Source of the DNA: Salegentibacter sp. 24
GTDB taxonomy: Bacteria > Bacteroidota > Bacteroidia > Flavobacteriales > Flavobacteriaceae
Direction: 5' to 3'
Assembly: GCF_004362395.1 (NCBI RefSeq)
Contig: NZ_SNWE01000018.1
Location: forward strand, 20,665-84,664
Length of the DNA: 64,000 bases
This document shows, piece by piece, positions 48,856-58,630 of this stretch (its first letter is position 1; every line of letters starts with the position of its first letter). The notes below the pieces were generated by a model, which did no database searches, was not told the DNA's origin, and saw only the letters and a program-made list of their open reading frames with translations. The position numbers and the translations under genes are program-made.

Positions 48856-49253
48856 GGGGTCGACTTGGTTTTGACAGCGAGTCTAATTGAGTTGTAAGCA
48901 CGTCGAGCGCTGGGATATAGCTCGTAAATCTCATATTTCACACTTTTTTAAACGGCGAAGATAACTACGCCTTGGCTGCATAATCCGAATCACAGTAGGA
49001 TTTGCTTAGTCCCTACAAGGTAGGGAGCCAAGATGTCTCGCGGGAGCCTTGATTTACGGCGCCCGCACATGAGGCACCGATAAAGTAACTCTAGGAACTA
49101 CAGGGCCTTGATGTAGTTCTAAAATCTAATTGAGGATACGTGCAAAGTTGGTGGTTTTCGGCCGGCTTTGCATCGACAACCAAACGAAGACTAAGCGTGT
49201 AGAAGGCAATTTAATTGCTTGTTTGGACGAGGGTTCGAACCCCTCCGACTCCA
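48856..49253 (+). ncRNA. ssrA: Transfer-messenger RNA (tmRNA)
   Basis: Rescues stalled ribosomes by trans-translation. The 5' end GGGGTCG pairs with CGACTCC near the 3' end, giving a seven-base acceptor stem with one G-U pair. The T-arm GGGTTCGAACCCC is intact. CCA is not encoded. The tag reading frame at 48954-48983 encodes GEDNYALAA and a TAA stop, matching the NYALAA-ending tags of Bacteroidota. It is followed by a strong terminator and then by a decayed integrase, fitting the frequent use of ssrA as an integration site. Confidence 0.97.
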
Positions 49254-49276
49254 CTTTTTGAGTACCAAACTCAAAC

Positions 49277-49312
49277 AAAAACCCCGGAATCCTAGGATTT
49301 ACGGGGTTTTTT
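49277..49312 (+). terminator. Terminator of ssrA
   Basis: AAAAACCCCG and CGGGGTTTTTT form the stem, with a nested AATCCTAGGATT palindrome in the loop region. It starts 24 bases after the mature tmRNA 3' end. Confidence 0.9.
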
Positions 49313-49342
49313 GTTTTTAAGGATATCAAATTATATCAAATA

Positions 49343-49486
49343 AATCGAGACCAATTCGGTGACCTATTTTAAAATTGAGAAATAGGTCTCGATTGACATA
49401 TAAACCCCTATTTTACAAATCTTTAAGCAAAGTTAAAATTTTCTATCGAGACCCTTTTTTAGATATATTTATTACGAATCGAGACC
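49343..49486. repeat. Four copies of AATCGAGACC beside ssrA (integrase arm-site candidates)
   Basis: AATCGAGACC occurs at 49343-49352, inverted at 49385-49394, as TATCGAGACC at 49444-49453, and again exact at 49477-49486. The four copies lie between the tmRNA terminator and the decayed integrase. Short direct and inverted repeats in this position are typical of the arm-type binding sites of tyrosine recombinases. Confidence 0.55.
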
Positions 49487-49502
49487 TAAAAAATTCATTA
49501 TT

Positions 49503-50749
49503 ATGAGAACTGACTTTCACTTACATTTTCACCTATTAAATTCAAAGATCAATAAAAGAGGCTTAGCCCCTATATATCTTATGCTTACCGTAAATGGTAA
49601 GAGAAAATAATATAGTATCACACGAAGGATAGAGCCCGAAAAATGGAATTCAAAACAAGAGAAAGTGATGGGAAATAATCACATCTCTCAAGAGATCAAT
49701 ACCCATATCAACAATATTCGACACAGGTTAAATAAGATTCACCAGGTACTATCTGATAATGATGAAATGATCACTTCTTCCAGAATGATTAAAGAGTTGA
49801 AAGGTGAAACGAAACATAAATCTAAAATGACCTTAGAGGTGTTTAAAGAGCATAATGAAAATGGATCGCTTTTCCGGTAAAAGTATCTCTAAGAGCACCG
49901 CTAAGCGATATTGGACCTGTTATAACCACCTTGAGCAATTTCTAAAGGAGGTTTATAAAACCGAGGATTTCCGAATGAAAGATATAGACCACCAGTTTAT
50001 TACAAGATTTGAATATTTTTTAAAAACTTCAAGAAAGTGTAATCATAACTCAGCCTTGAAATACGCAACAATTTTAAAAAATAGTTCGTATAGCACTAGC
50101 CAATCAATGGATGGACAGGGATCCTTTTTATAATTATAAGGTTCAATATGAAACCGTAGATCGGGAATTCCTAAATGAAGATGAAGTAAAAGCCCTGGTT
50201 GAAAAAGAACTTCATTTGACCTTTTAAAAATTGCGAGGGATATGTTCGTCTTGAGTTGTCATACCGGTTTGGCTTTTGGTGATTTAGAGAAACTCTCTGA
50301 AAAGGATATTGTTAAAGGTATAGATGATGGAAGATGGATAAGAACAAAAAGAAAGAAAACTAAATCTATAACCAGCGTCCCCTTACTTCCAATAACTGAA
50401 GAGATTATTGAACGCTATAAAGATTATCCAAGAGTAAAAGACGCGGACTTAGTTCTTCCCGTCCCCAAAAAATCAAAACTATAATGCTTTTTTAAAAGAG
50501 ATTGCTGTGCTTTGTGGAATAAATAAGACACTTACCACGCACCTGGCCAGCCATACATTCGCGACTACTGTAACACTTTTCAATGGAGTGCCTATAGAGT
50601 CTGTAAGTAAAATGCTAGGCCATAAGGATCTGAGAACGACCCAACATTACGCAAAAATTGTGGATAGAAAAATTAGTGAGGATATGAAAGCGTTAAGGAA
50701 GAAGCTAGAAGAAAAAGCCGCTAAAGACTCAAAAAAAAACCAATTCTAA
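49503..50749 (+). pseudogene. Decayed tyrosine recombinase (Bacteroidota integrase)
   Basis: Remnant of a site-specific integrase of about 410 residues. The N-terminal arm-binding start MRTDFHLHFHLLNSK meets an in-frame TAA at 49608-49610, where homologues likely have Gln. A frameshift occurs near 49855-49880, another near 50090, another near 50215 and another near 50470. The core SAM-like domain (KRYWTCYNHLEQFLKEVYK) and the catalytic domain (SCHTGLAFGDLEKL, then GHKDLRTTQHYAKI with the His and Tyr) are still readable. The usual H-x-x-R box reads HLASH, so the Arg is lost. It is non-functional. Confidence 0.9.
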
Positions 50750-50813
50750 GAAGAAAAAATAGTCGGTCGTTTTTTATAATTCTAAGTGAAAAACTTTCAC
50801 TATTAAATTTAGT

Positions 50814-51155
50814 CTACTCTTCGTTAAAAAGATCGTATACCTCCCTATCAAGGTCTGGAATATAATTACCCAGGGCCCGCAATGCTCTTTCCTGAATTTT
50901 ACCGAAACTTTCTAATTCTAAATCTCCCCCGGCAATATCCCAATCTTCAAAGTAAAGAACCTGTGAGAGGTAAGTATCATCTTCACCATAATACATAATA
51001 GAAACACGAGTCCCACTAAAAGTTAATTGTAGAGAATAGAAAACGTTCTTAAAATAATCTGGAGTATGAACTTCAGGCAAATCCAGGGAAATCATATTTG
51101 TTTCCGGATCATATGAAAGCCACGTTGGTAAATAAACTTTTCCCAGTTCTAACAT
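50814..51155 (-). CDS. Hypothetical protein, 113 aa
   Basis: Soluble acidic protein with beta-rich composition (VSIMYYGEDDTYLSQVLYFEDWDIA) and a helical, acidic end. It has no signal peptide and no family I recognise. It lies between the dead integrase and the MazEF-like pair, in its own unit, and could be an immunity or accessory protein of the island. Confidence 0.6.
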   Translation of the reverse strand: MLELGKVYLPTWLSYDPETNMISLDLPEVHTPDYFKNVFYSLQLTFSGTRVSIMYYGEDDTYLSQVLYFEDWDIAGGDLELESFGKIQERALRALGNYIPDLDREVYDLFNEE

Positions 51156-51265
51156 TAGAATTTAATTTACAGACCAGTTCTATAAAAGTAATATTTTTTA
51201 ACATAAAAAATTGATTTTAAAGCAATAGTACTTTGTCAATACCTCAATTCTTGGAGCATCAATAC

Positions 51266-51589
51266 TTAATCCACAAATGTTTCTTTTAGTACTTCTTTAC
51301 ATTTTCGAATCTCCGATTTGGTTAGAGAATCAAGGACTTTTACAATCCTTTGCTTGTCAATTGTACTAATTTGGTCAATTGCTACCATTACTTTTTTATT
51401 ATTTATTTTTATCGTAATCCTGGTCGGGTATTTTTTGAGATCTGTAGTCATTGGAGCAACAACGATAGTTCCCAAATATTTATTCATTTCGTTTGGTGAA
51501 ATAATCACACGAGGTCTGTTTTTCTTGATTTCACTTCCGATAGTTGGATCAAGATTTACCAGAATGATAGAATACTGCTTTTGTTCCAT
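51266..51589 (-). CDS. mazF: MazF/PemK-family endoribonuclease toxin
   Basis: A 107-residue mRNA-cleaving toxin. The family opening YSIILVNLDPTIGSEIKKNRP and VIISPNEMN are clear, as are the core strands TIVVAPMTT and VAIDQISTIDKQRIV. The Arg of the RP motif and the Thr after PMT fit the active site of the family. Its start lies inside the last codons of the antitoxin gene (34-base overlap), so the two are coupled and the antitoxin is made first. It appears intact. Confidence 0.88.
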   Translation of the reverse strand: MEQKQYSIILVNLDPTIGSEIKKNRPRVIISPNEMNKYLGTIVVAPMTTDLKKYPTRITIKINNKKVMVAIDQISTIDKQRIVKVLDSLTKSEIRKCKEVLKETFVD

Positions 51590-51825
51590 TCGTCAAAATT
51601 TTCATCCTCAAAAACATCATTCATCAAAGACGCATCGTCATTATTATTTGCCATTTCCCTGAATTTTTCTTCCCAGTCTTTTCGTGGAGATTCTATAGGT
51701 CGAATTATGATTTGCCCTTTTTCCAAGATCAGTTCCACTTTATCCTTAATGTGGTACTTTTCGAGAATTGTTTTGCTCAATCTTAGTCCTCTTGAATTTC
51801 CAATTTTAATAATTGAAGCTTCCAT
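51556..51825 (-). CDS. mazE: AbrB/MazE-type antitoxin
   Basis: An 89-residue antitoxin with an N-terminal swapped-hairpin AbrB DNA-binding domain (IIKIGNSRGLRLSKTILEKY, then VELILEKGQIIIRP) and a disordered acidic C-terminus that should wrap the toxin. It precedes and overlaps mazF. The pair should repress its own promoter, which lies in the interval upstream. Confidence 0.87.
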   Translation of the reverse strand: MEASIIKIGNSRGLRLSKTILEKYHIKDKVELILEKGQIIIRPIESPRKDWEEKFREMANNNDDASLMNDVFEDENFDEWNKSSILSFW

Positions 51826-51904
51826 AACTTTATTTTTTGTAAATACAAGGTTATTACTTTTAATTGGTTTATGAAATTAAGTTCGTGTTTTGAGATTATT
51901 AATG

Positions 51905-52045
51905 CCAACGGTCTATATTATAGCAAATTGTCGGAACGTGGCTTTGTCGGATTAGACTTGGTTTATTGGTGAATTTAATGATTATCTTACTAACGGTGCC
52001 GTCTATTTGCGATGAATCGCTGGCTACAGTTATTTGTTAAATATT
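51905..52045. other. Left boundary sequence of the HTH-PIN toxin-antitoxin cassette
   Basis: A gene-free, less AT-rich stretch than its surroundings, ending with GCTGGCTACAGTTATTTG at about 52019-52035. TGGCTACAGTT recurs inverted at the right end of the cassette (53116-53132, AACTGTAGCCAA). It also holds a small hairpin, GCGAT-GA-ATCGC. It looks like a recombination or cassette boundary, not a gene. Confidence 0.4.
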
Positions 52046-52109
52046 TTATTTCATTTCGATTGTTTCGTTTATTTCGTTTAATTTTGTATTAAATCAATCA
52101 ACTGGAGCA

Positions 52110-52565
52110 ATGGAAGAATTAAATAATATAAAAAGACCTTCTAAGGAAGAACAATCTACAGCATTTGAATCTTATAATGCATTGGAGGCAGTATTGAAGA
52201 ATATCAAAGATAAATCTCCTGAAATTGAAATAGAAGAAACTAGAGAAAAAATTAGAATTCCTCTAAAAGCCTTAAAATTGTTGGCTAAAATTCTAAAAGC
52301 AATGGGTGATGGAAAACCAATTTCTATAGTCCCAATTGCTGCAGAAATGACAACTCAGGCAGCAGCAGAATTTCTAGGTTGTTCTAGACCTCATTTTGTG
52401 AAATTACTAGAGGAAGGAAAAATTCCATTTACGAAAATTGGTAAACATCGAAGAGTTAAGTTCGAGGATGTTTCTGATTATAAGGATCAAATGAAGAAAG
52501 AGCAGGAAGATCTAATTATTCAAATGATGAAATCAGACGAGGAATCCGGATTATATGATTCATAG
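52110..52565 (+). CDS. Excisionase-type HTH antitoxin
   Basis: A 151-residue protein with a helical N-terminal part and a C-terminal MerR-like helix-turn-helix of the excisionase family (MTTQAAAEFLGCSRPHFVKLLEEGKIPFTKIGKHRRV). The end is acidic and probably blocks the toxin. Its last codons overlap the PIN gene by 11 bases. Together they form a type II toxin-antitoxin pair, a set known from many genomes as HTH plus PIN. Confidence 0.82.
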   Translation: MEELNNIKRPSKEEQSTAFESYNALEAVLKNIKDKSPEIEIEETREKIRIPLKALKLLAKILKAMGDGKPISIVPIAAEMTTQAAAEFLGCSRPHFVKLLEEGKIPFTKIGKHRRVKFEDVSDYKDQMKKEQEDLIIQMMKSDEESGLYDS

Positions 52566-53117
52566 TGTTCGCTTTATATGTGTCCTGGACACCAATGTAA
52601 TTTATCCTCTATTAATTAGAGATTTAATGTTTTGGTTTGCTTATTACGAATTATTTACTCCCAAATGGAGTCAGCATATTTTTGACGAATGGGATAGTGT
52701 AATGGAGAGAAAAGGTATTCCAGAAAAGGAAAGACTTAAACGGATCAATGTTGCTAATAGAGCATTCCCAGATGCGATGGTTAATAATTATGAGCAACTA
52801 ATAGAAAGTTTAGATTTACCTGATGAAAAAGATCGACACGTTTTGGCTGCAGCTATTAAAACCAATGCTAATATTGTTGTGACGGAAAATTTGAAAGATT
52901 TTCCTAAAGATTATTTAGCATCTTTTGGTTTAAGTGCCAAATCTAGTGATGTTTCTTAACTGATATAATTGATTTAAATCCTGAAAAAGCAGTTGAAGCT
53001 TTCAAAAAACTTGTTATGAATAGGACGAATCCTGACTTGGATGAATTTGAAATCCTTGATCGGTTAAGAGATCTTGGTTTAAAGGATACAGCAAATTATT
53101 TGCACGCTTGCCTATAA
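52555..53117 (+). pseudogene. PIN-domain toxin with frameshifted C-terminus
   Basis: Putative ribonuclease toxin. The PIN core is intact in the first 134 codons: the first acidic residue in CVLDTNVIYPLL, and the last in LPDEKDRHVLAAA followed by NIVVTENLKDFP. The frame stops at 52957-52959, but a second frame continues directly with IIDLNPEKAVEAFKKLV and ends at 53115-53117, giving about 187 residues if one base is removed near 52957. Either a single-base insertion truncated the protein by 50 residues, or a programmed or sequencing shift is involved. The shortened protein may remain active, since the PIN core is complete. Confidence 0.7.
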
Positions 53118-53170
53118 CAACTGTAGCCAACAGTCACGCTAAGGGAAGTAGCGTGTAGGGATGAGCTAAC
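53114..53170. other. Right boundary of the toxin-antitoxin cassette
   Basis: Holds AACTGTAGCCAA, inverted relative to the left boundary, a second small repeat (ACTGT-AGCCA-ACAGT) and a hairpin CACGCTA-N7-TAGCGTG at about 53142-53162. It follows the PIN gene at once. The arrangement recalls mobile cassette ends. Confidence 0.4.
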
Positions 53171-53266
53171 AACTTGTGGTTAAACCGGTTTCAAATTAGA
53201 GTTCTAAATTATAAAATTTAAGCTAACCCTAAGCTATTTTCTCTAATCGATTTTAACTGTAGTATT

Positions 53267-53839
53267 TTATTCGAGTATTGGGTTTTCAGCCTCTTTTTTA
53301 TAAAAAGCTTTCATTTTTGAAATTAGATCAAATATCTCGGGATGAGAAGTGGAACTCGGATTTCTTGCGGAAATGTGGTCATAATTAAGATCATTCGTTT
53401 TTAGAAAAATAACTACCCCATAGCCGTCCAAAATTATTCTTTTATCTGGGTTTGACTCCATATCATTTTTTATTCTGTTCCAATTTTGAACAAAGTCAGT
53501 GACCGTTTTTTCTAAAGAATTCTGAGATCCTATATTTAAAGTATCTCTCTTATATTCTTTATACTTTTCTGTAATTTGAATTACTTTTCTTAAAGCATCT
53601 TTTTTGTTTTCCGCAATTAATTGTTTCATTTTTTGGTAATCATCTTCACTGCTCGAAGAGATTGAGACAAGTCGGCTTACAATAATTCTTGATTCTTTTT
53701 CTGATTTCTGGTAGTCAATTTTATGATTTTCTATCATACCGGAAAACATTATTTTTAACTCATATGAATAGTCTTGTTGAGAATACCCACTTATGAAACT
53801 AAAGAGTATTACGTAAATGAATAAGTCTTTTATTTTCAT
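53267..53839 (-). CDS. Exported hypothetical protein, 190 aa
   Basis: A signal peptide ending ISGYSQQ precedes a mostly helical, highly charged body. It has no recognised domain. It stands alone inside the accessory region and has the codon composition of its neighbours, which supports a real gene. Function unknown. Confidence 0.6.
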   Translation of the reverse strand: MKIKDLFIYVILFSFISGYSQQDYSYELKIMFSGMIENHKIDYQKSEKESRIIVSRLVSISSSSEDDYQKMKQLIAENKKDALRKVIQITEKYKEYKRDTLNIGSQNSLEKTVTDFVQNWNRIKNDMESNPDKRIILDGYGVVIFLKTNDLNYDHISARNPSSTSHPEIFDLISKMKAFYKKEAENPILE

Positions 53840-53872
53840 ATAACGCGTTTTTGTGAATATTAAAGCAACTCA

Positions 53873-54587
53873 CTATATCACACCTAATATACTTTTATTT
53901 ATTATGAGTAATATACTGCCTCTATAACAAATCAGTCTCCATTCAGTCTCCATTGCAATAAAATTATGAGTTGCACAGACTTCTCCTGGAGTTTTAAGGT
54001 TGTTGATGATTTTGAAATACAAATCTACATCTAGATATAAAGGAGTAGAATAAATAGTTATATCTATCAAGCCCGTTCAGCCCATTCCCACTACATTTCG
54101 CAAAAGCTTCATCCCGGGAAAAGCGCTTCTCTACAAAGTTCTTGGACACCATCGAAGAAATTGGGACCTCCATTACGCTAACCCGATGAAAAATCGGAGC
54201 GCTTCATTCCACTCGAAATTTTTCGATGAAGTCCGCCAGATTGAATTTCAGATCATAGTTTTTCTTTTCAAAGAAAATAGTGGTATCTCCTAAACCATAT
54301 GCAAACATCATCCTTACACCCCTACCCTTTTTGAATGCAAATAAAATAGAAAATAATGCTGACCCATTTCCGATAATTACAGTTATCAATCAACCGGTTG
54401 AAATCGGTGGAAAATCCCGTAATCAGTTATATATAGAATTAATCTAAATAAATTTTGGTAACGTTTATTTTATGATGATATCTCTAATACTATTTTTTTA
54501 TTGAAAAAGTGACTCCTTCTGAGCTTCCAGGTTGAACACAATTTTCTTTCTAAATGTAAAAGGAGTCCACTTAACTTAACCATATTA
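53873..54587. other. Degenerate interval with a coding-like repeat
   Basis: About 700 bases without a supported gene. At 54064-54180 the minus strand reads a protein-like stretch (MEVPISSMVSKNFVEKRF followed by SRDEAFAKCSG), and around 54187-54235 two mirror pieces GATGAAAAATC and ATTTTTCGATGAA form a hairpin-prone zone. I suspect a dispersed repeat or gene remnant. A further weak inverted repeat (GTGACTCCTT and AAGGAGTCCAC, 54509-54570) may terminate the hydrolase gene. Confidence 0.35.
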
Positions 54588-55622
54588 TTATTTCAAGTTT
54601 TTAATGAAAAATCGTTCCAATTTCTCAAAAGGAATTACATCCATTTTGTCATATAAATCTACGTGGACTGCATCTGGAATAATTATTAATTCTTTAGGTT
54701 CTAATGCTGCTTTGTAAGCATCTTCACTAAAATATTTCGAGTGGGCATTCTCACCTGCAATAATTAGCATTGGTCTGGGAGATATTTCTTCAATATATGT
54801 CAAGAGCGGAATATTCATAAAAGACAAAGAATTTGTGGCTGTCCAGGCTGCATTTGAATTTATCGAACGAGGATGAAAACCTCTTTCTGTTTTATAATAA
54901 TCGTAGTACTCTTTTACAAACTGTGGTGAATCTTCATTAGTCTGACCCAATCCATTTTCTGGATATTTTGGTGTTCCGTTCTTTGCATCTTCCCAACGTT
55001 GCAAGCTCATTTCTTTCAAGGTTTTGGTTCGTTGCTCTGAAGTCATAGAGCCGAAATATCCTTCTGCATTAACTCGTGACATATCGTACATACTGGTGGT
55101 TGCAACTGCCTTTACCCGTTTATCAACAGCAGTGGCGTTTAACGCAAAACCACCAAAGCCACAAATTCCAATGATACCAAGTTTATTTCGGTCTACATTT
55201 TCATGTAACCCAAGGAAGTCTATGGCAGCACTGAAGTCTTCGGTATTGATGTCTGGAGATGCCACATTTCTCGGTTCACCACTACTTTCACCTGTATAAG
55301 ATGGATCGAATGCTAAAGCTACAAATCCACGTTCTGCCATTTGATTAGCGTACAATCCTGATGATTGCTCTTTTACTGCTCCAAATGGGCCGCTAATAGC
55401 TATAGCGGGTAAATTGTTTCCTCCATTTTTAGGAAAATACAAATCACCGGTTAGCTCAATTCCGTAACGGTTTTTGAAGGTTACTTTTTGACGGGTAACT
55501 TTTTCACTTAAATGAAAAGTGTATTCATCTTTATTTCTCATTTGTGAATTATTTTGTTCGTTTTGGCTTAATGCCTGTCCAAAAATGAACAGAGCAGCCA
55601 TAATTATTATTGAATTTTTCAT
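54588..55622 (-). CDS. Exported alpha/beta hydrolase with cysteine nucleophile
   Basis: A 344-residue protein with a signal peptide ending GQALSQN. The alpha/beta-hydrolase nucleophile elbow is GICGFGG, with Cys154 where serine is usual, as in dienelactone hydrolases. The acid and histidine are probably in IIAGENAHSKYF and PDAVHVDLYD. It is the last gene of a minus-strand cluster with an aldo-keto reductase, cupin, cyclophilin-like protein and acetyltransferase. The substrate is unknown. Confidence 0.82.
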   Translation of the reverse strand: MKNSIIIMAALFIFGQALSQNEQNNSQMRNKDEYTFHLSEKVTRQKVTFKNRYGIELTGDLYFPKNGGNNLPAIAISGPFGAVKEQSSGLYANQMAERGFVALAFDPSYTGESSGEPRNVASPDINTEDFSAAIDFLGLHENVDRNKLGIIGICGFGGFALNATAVDKRVKAVATTSMYDMSRVNAEGYFGSMTSEQRTKTLKEMSLQRWEDAKNGTPKYPENGLGQTNEDSPQFVKEYYDYYKTERGFHPRSINSNAAWTATNSLSFMNIPLLTYIEEISPRPMLIIAGENAHSKYFSEDAYKAALEPKELIIIPDAVHVDLYDKMDVIPFEKLERFFIKNLK

Positions 55623-55748
55623 TGCTTATTATTTTTTATACTAATCATCGCTCAGCTGTTGCCAATCGACTTTCTTTTTAAGTGTGGAAACAATGGAAAG
55701 CTTTTGTTGCAGAGTACACCGCAGAGCTACCAAATATTTTATTAGCGG

Positions 55749-56936
<1,188 letters not shown>

Positions 56937-56980
56937 TTAAAATATAGCTTCTAATAACGCACGAAGCAATGGTAAGGCAA

Positions 56981-57481
56981 CTACTTCGTTTTGTTATAAT
57001 CTTCATCTGTTACCGGCTCCATCCATTCCACAATTCCCTTTTCCGTATTGGGTATAAAATATAGTTGCTGTAAACCAACATCAGGGCTTGCCCCGTGCCA
57101 GTGGCGCACATTCGGTGGACATTTTACCACATCTCCTTTCTTGATAACTTCAATTTCCTGACCTTCAATTTGGTGGTACCCAACTCCATCGGTAATGATT
57201 AGTATTTGCCCCGAGGGATGCGAATGCCAGTTGCTCCTGGCACCGGGTTCAAAATATACGTTACCGGCAAGTGTTGTATGTATGGAATCTGCTTCCACCA
57301 GACCAACAGGATAAGCATTCCCTGTAAAATATTCATCTGAACCTTTTTCGCCTTTAGGGAAAATTGCGTTCAATTCGTTATCCTCTGCATTCAAATTTTC
57401 CTGTTTCTCTCCTTTGTTCGTGTTGCAGGATTGTCCCAAAAACATTAAGACTGTAACTGTTACTATTCCTAATTTTTTCAT
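56981..57481 (-). CDS. Cupin-domain lipoprotein
   Basis: A 166-residue lipoprotein (lipobox LGQSC near residue 19) with a single cupin barrel. The metal-binding motifs are visible as ARSNWHSHPSGQILIITDGVG (two His) and the later VRHWHGA. These small cupins occur with aldo-keto reductases and AraC regulators in many Bacteroidota. The reaction is unknown. It lies 13 bases after the cyclophilin-like gene. Confidence 0.8.
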   Translation of the reverse strand: MKKLGIVTVTVLMFLGQSCNTNKGEKQENLNAEDNELNAIFPKGEKGSDEYFTGNAYPVGLVEADSIHTTLAGNVYFEPGARSNWHSHPSGQILIITDGVGYHQIEGQEIEVIKKGDVVKCPPNVRHWHGASPDVGLQQLYFIPNTEKGIVEWMEPVTDEDYNKTK

Positions 57482-57493
57482 ATCTAAATTGTT

Positions 57494-57970
57494 CTATTTT
57501 ATTTCAAATGTCACTTTAACCTTGCTCGAACTTAATTCTTCCGCCAAACCTTCGGGGTCATTGATCTTTCCAATTCTAGTGTAGCCATACGATGTTGAAA
57601 ATGATTTATAAAAAAGTACCAATGTGTTGGAGCCGTACAGCATCAAATCCCCCTTTTGTATAGTGCCGGGATTAGAAGCATTCGCAGGTAAATTTTCTGG
57701 TAAATCAAAATACTTTTCGTTATTGTTCAAATCGGTCATAGTAACCGTCAAAGGCAAGCGTTCAATAAATGTTTTTGTTGTAGCATTATTTTCAAGTGTA
57801 GCTGAAAAGGAAGATGTTCCAATAAGAATTTTTATTTCCATTAACTCCGTATTTTCGGTTTCAATTTGGTTATTATCCGGCTGAAGGTTGTTTTCCTGTG
57901 TACAGGCAAACAACTGTAAACAGAAAAGACTCATTAATAGAAAAATCATTGTTTTCATGGTCCTGTTCAT
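57494..57970 (-). CDS. Cyclophilin-like fold lipoprotein
   Basis: A 158-residue lipoprotein (lipobox LFAC around residue 22) with a cyclophilin-like beta-barrel: MEIKILIGTSSFSATLENNAT, then LPLTVTMTDLNNNEKYFDLPE, and QKGDLMLYGSNTLVLFYKSF. The family has the cyclophilin fold but not its isomerase active site. It sits between the acetyltransferase and cupin genes with only short gaps, so all three are one transcript. Confidence 0.75.
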   Translation of the reverse strand: MNRTMKTMIFLLMSLFCLQLFACTQENNLQPDNNQIETENTELMEIKILIGTSSFSATLENNATTKTFIERLPLTVTMTDLNNNEKYFDLPENLPANASNPGTIQKGDLMLYGSNTLVLFYKSFSTSYGYTRIGKINDPEGLAEELSSSKVKVTFEIK

Positions 57971-57972
57971 TA

Positions 57973-58533
57973 CTAAATTTTTTTAATAATTTTTGCAGGT
58001 ATGCCACCAACAATGGTGTTATCAGGTACATCTTTAGATACCACCGCCCCAGCTGCTATAACTGAATTTTCTCCAATGGTTACTCCTTGCAAAATCGTAG
58101 CGTTTGCACCAATCCAGGCATTCTTCTTAATATGGATTCTGCCAGCCGTAAGCGTTTGTCTGTCTTTGGCTGAAATTGGATGAGCTTCAGAAAGCAGACA
58201 GACTTTAGGTGCAAGCATTACATTATCTTCAATGGTGATTCCGCCCAAATCCAAGAAGGTGCAATCAAAATTGATGAATACATTTTTACCTATTTTAGTA
58301 TTTTTTCCATAATTGATATGAAGCGGTGTGAAAACAGCAACACTTTCATCAATTTCACGCTCAGTAATTTGACTTAAAAAACCTCTGATTTCCGTTGGAT
58401 CAGATGTATTATTCATCTGCAACAACAATTTTTTCGTATTGTAGGCAGCTTCCCGCATTTTATAAGCTTCAGGGTCGTTAGGTGAAATACCTTCTCCGTT
58501 CAATAATCTCTGAAATACCGTATCTGCTTCCAT
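57973..58533 (-). CDS. Sugar O-acetyltransferase (maltose acetyltransferase type)
   Basis: A 186-residue left-handed beta-helix enzyme of the hexapeptide family, with the N-terminal Mac domain and recurring I-G-x-N-x-x-I turns, e.g. [20 protein letters not shown], ending [18 protein letters not shown]. It transfers acetyl from acetyl-CoA to sugars or related hydroxyls. The catalytic histidine is probably in EAHPIS. First gene of the oxidoreductase cluster, divergent from the AraC-type regulator. Confidence 0.87.
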   Translation of the reverse strand: MEADTVFQRLLNGEGISPNDPEAYKMREAAYNTKKLLLQMNNTSDPTEIRGFLSQITEREIDESVAVFTPLHINYGKNTKIGKNVFINFDCTFLDLGGITIEDNVMLAPKVCLLSEAHPISAKDRQTLTAGRIHIKKNAWIGANATILQGVTIGENSVIAAGAVVSKDVPDNTIVGGIPAKIIKKI

Positions 58534-58630
58534 CCTGTTGATTTTCTTTTGATTAACAGTACAAAATTAGGAAATAGATTCACTACATTTGTAACACTAT
58601 TTACCTGATTAATGTCAAATATTACTTATT

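Noticed and set aside
50785..50801. Palindrome AGTGAAA-AAC-TTTCACT between the dead integrase and the 113-residue gene
   Set aside because: Could be a weak terminator or att-like site, but there is no T-run and no second copy to support either.
53873..54070. 65-codon frame on the minus strand in the degenerate interval
   Set aside because: No signal of a protein family, poor composition and no start context; the longer coding-like piece beside it reads in another frame.
54204..54389. 61-codon frame on the minus strand (ends FIEKFRVE)
   Set aside because: It overlaps hairpin-prone repeat sequence and has no recognisable family; I treat it as chance or a remnant.
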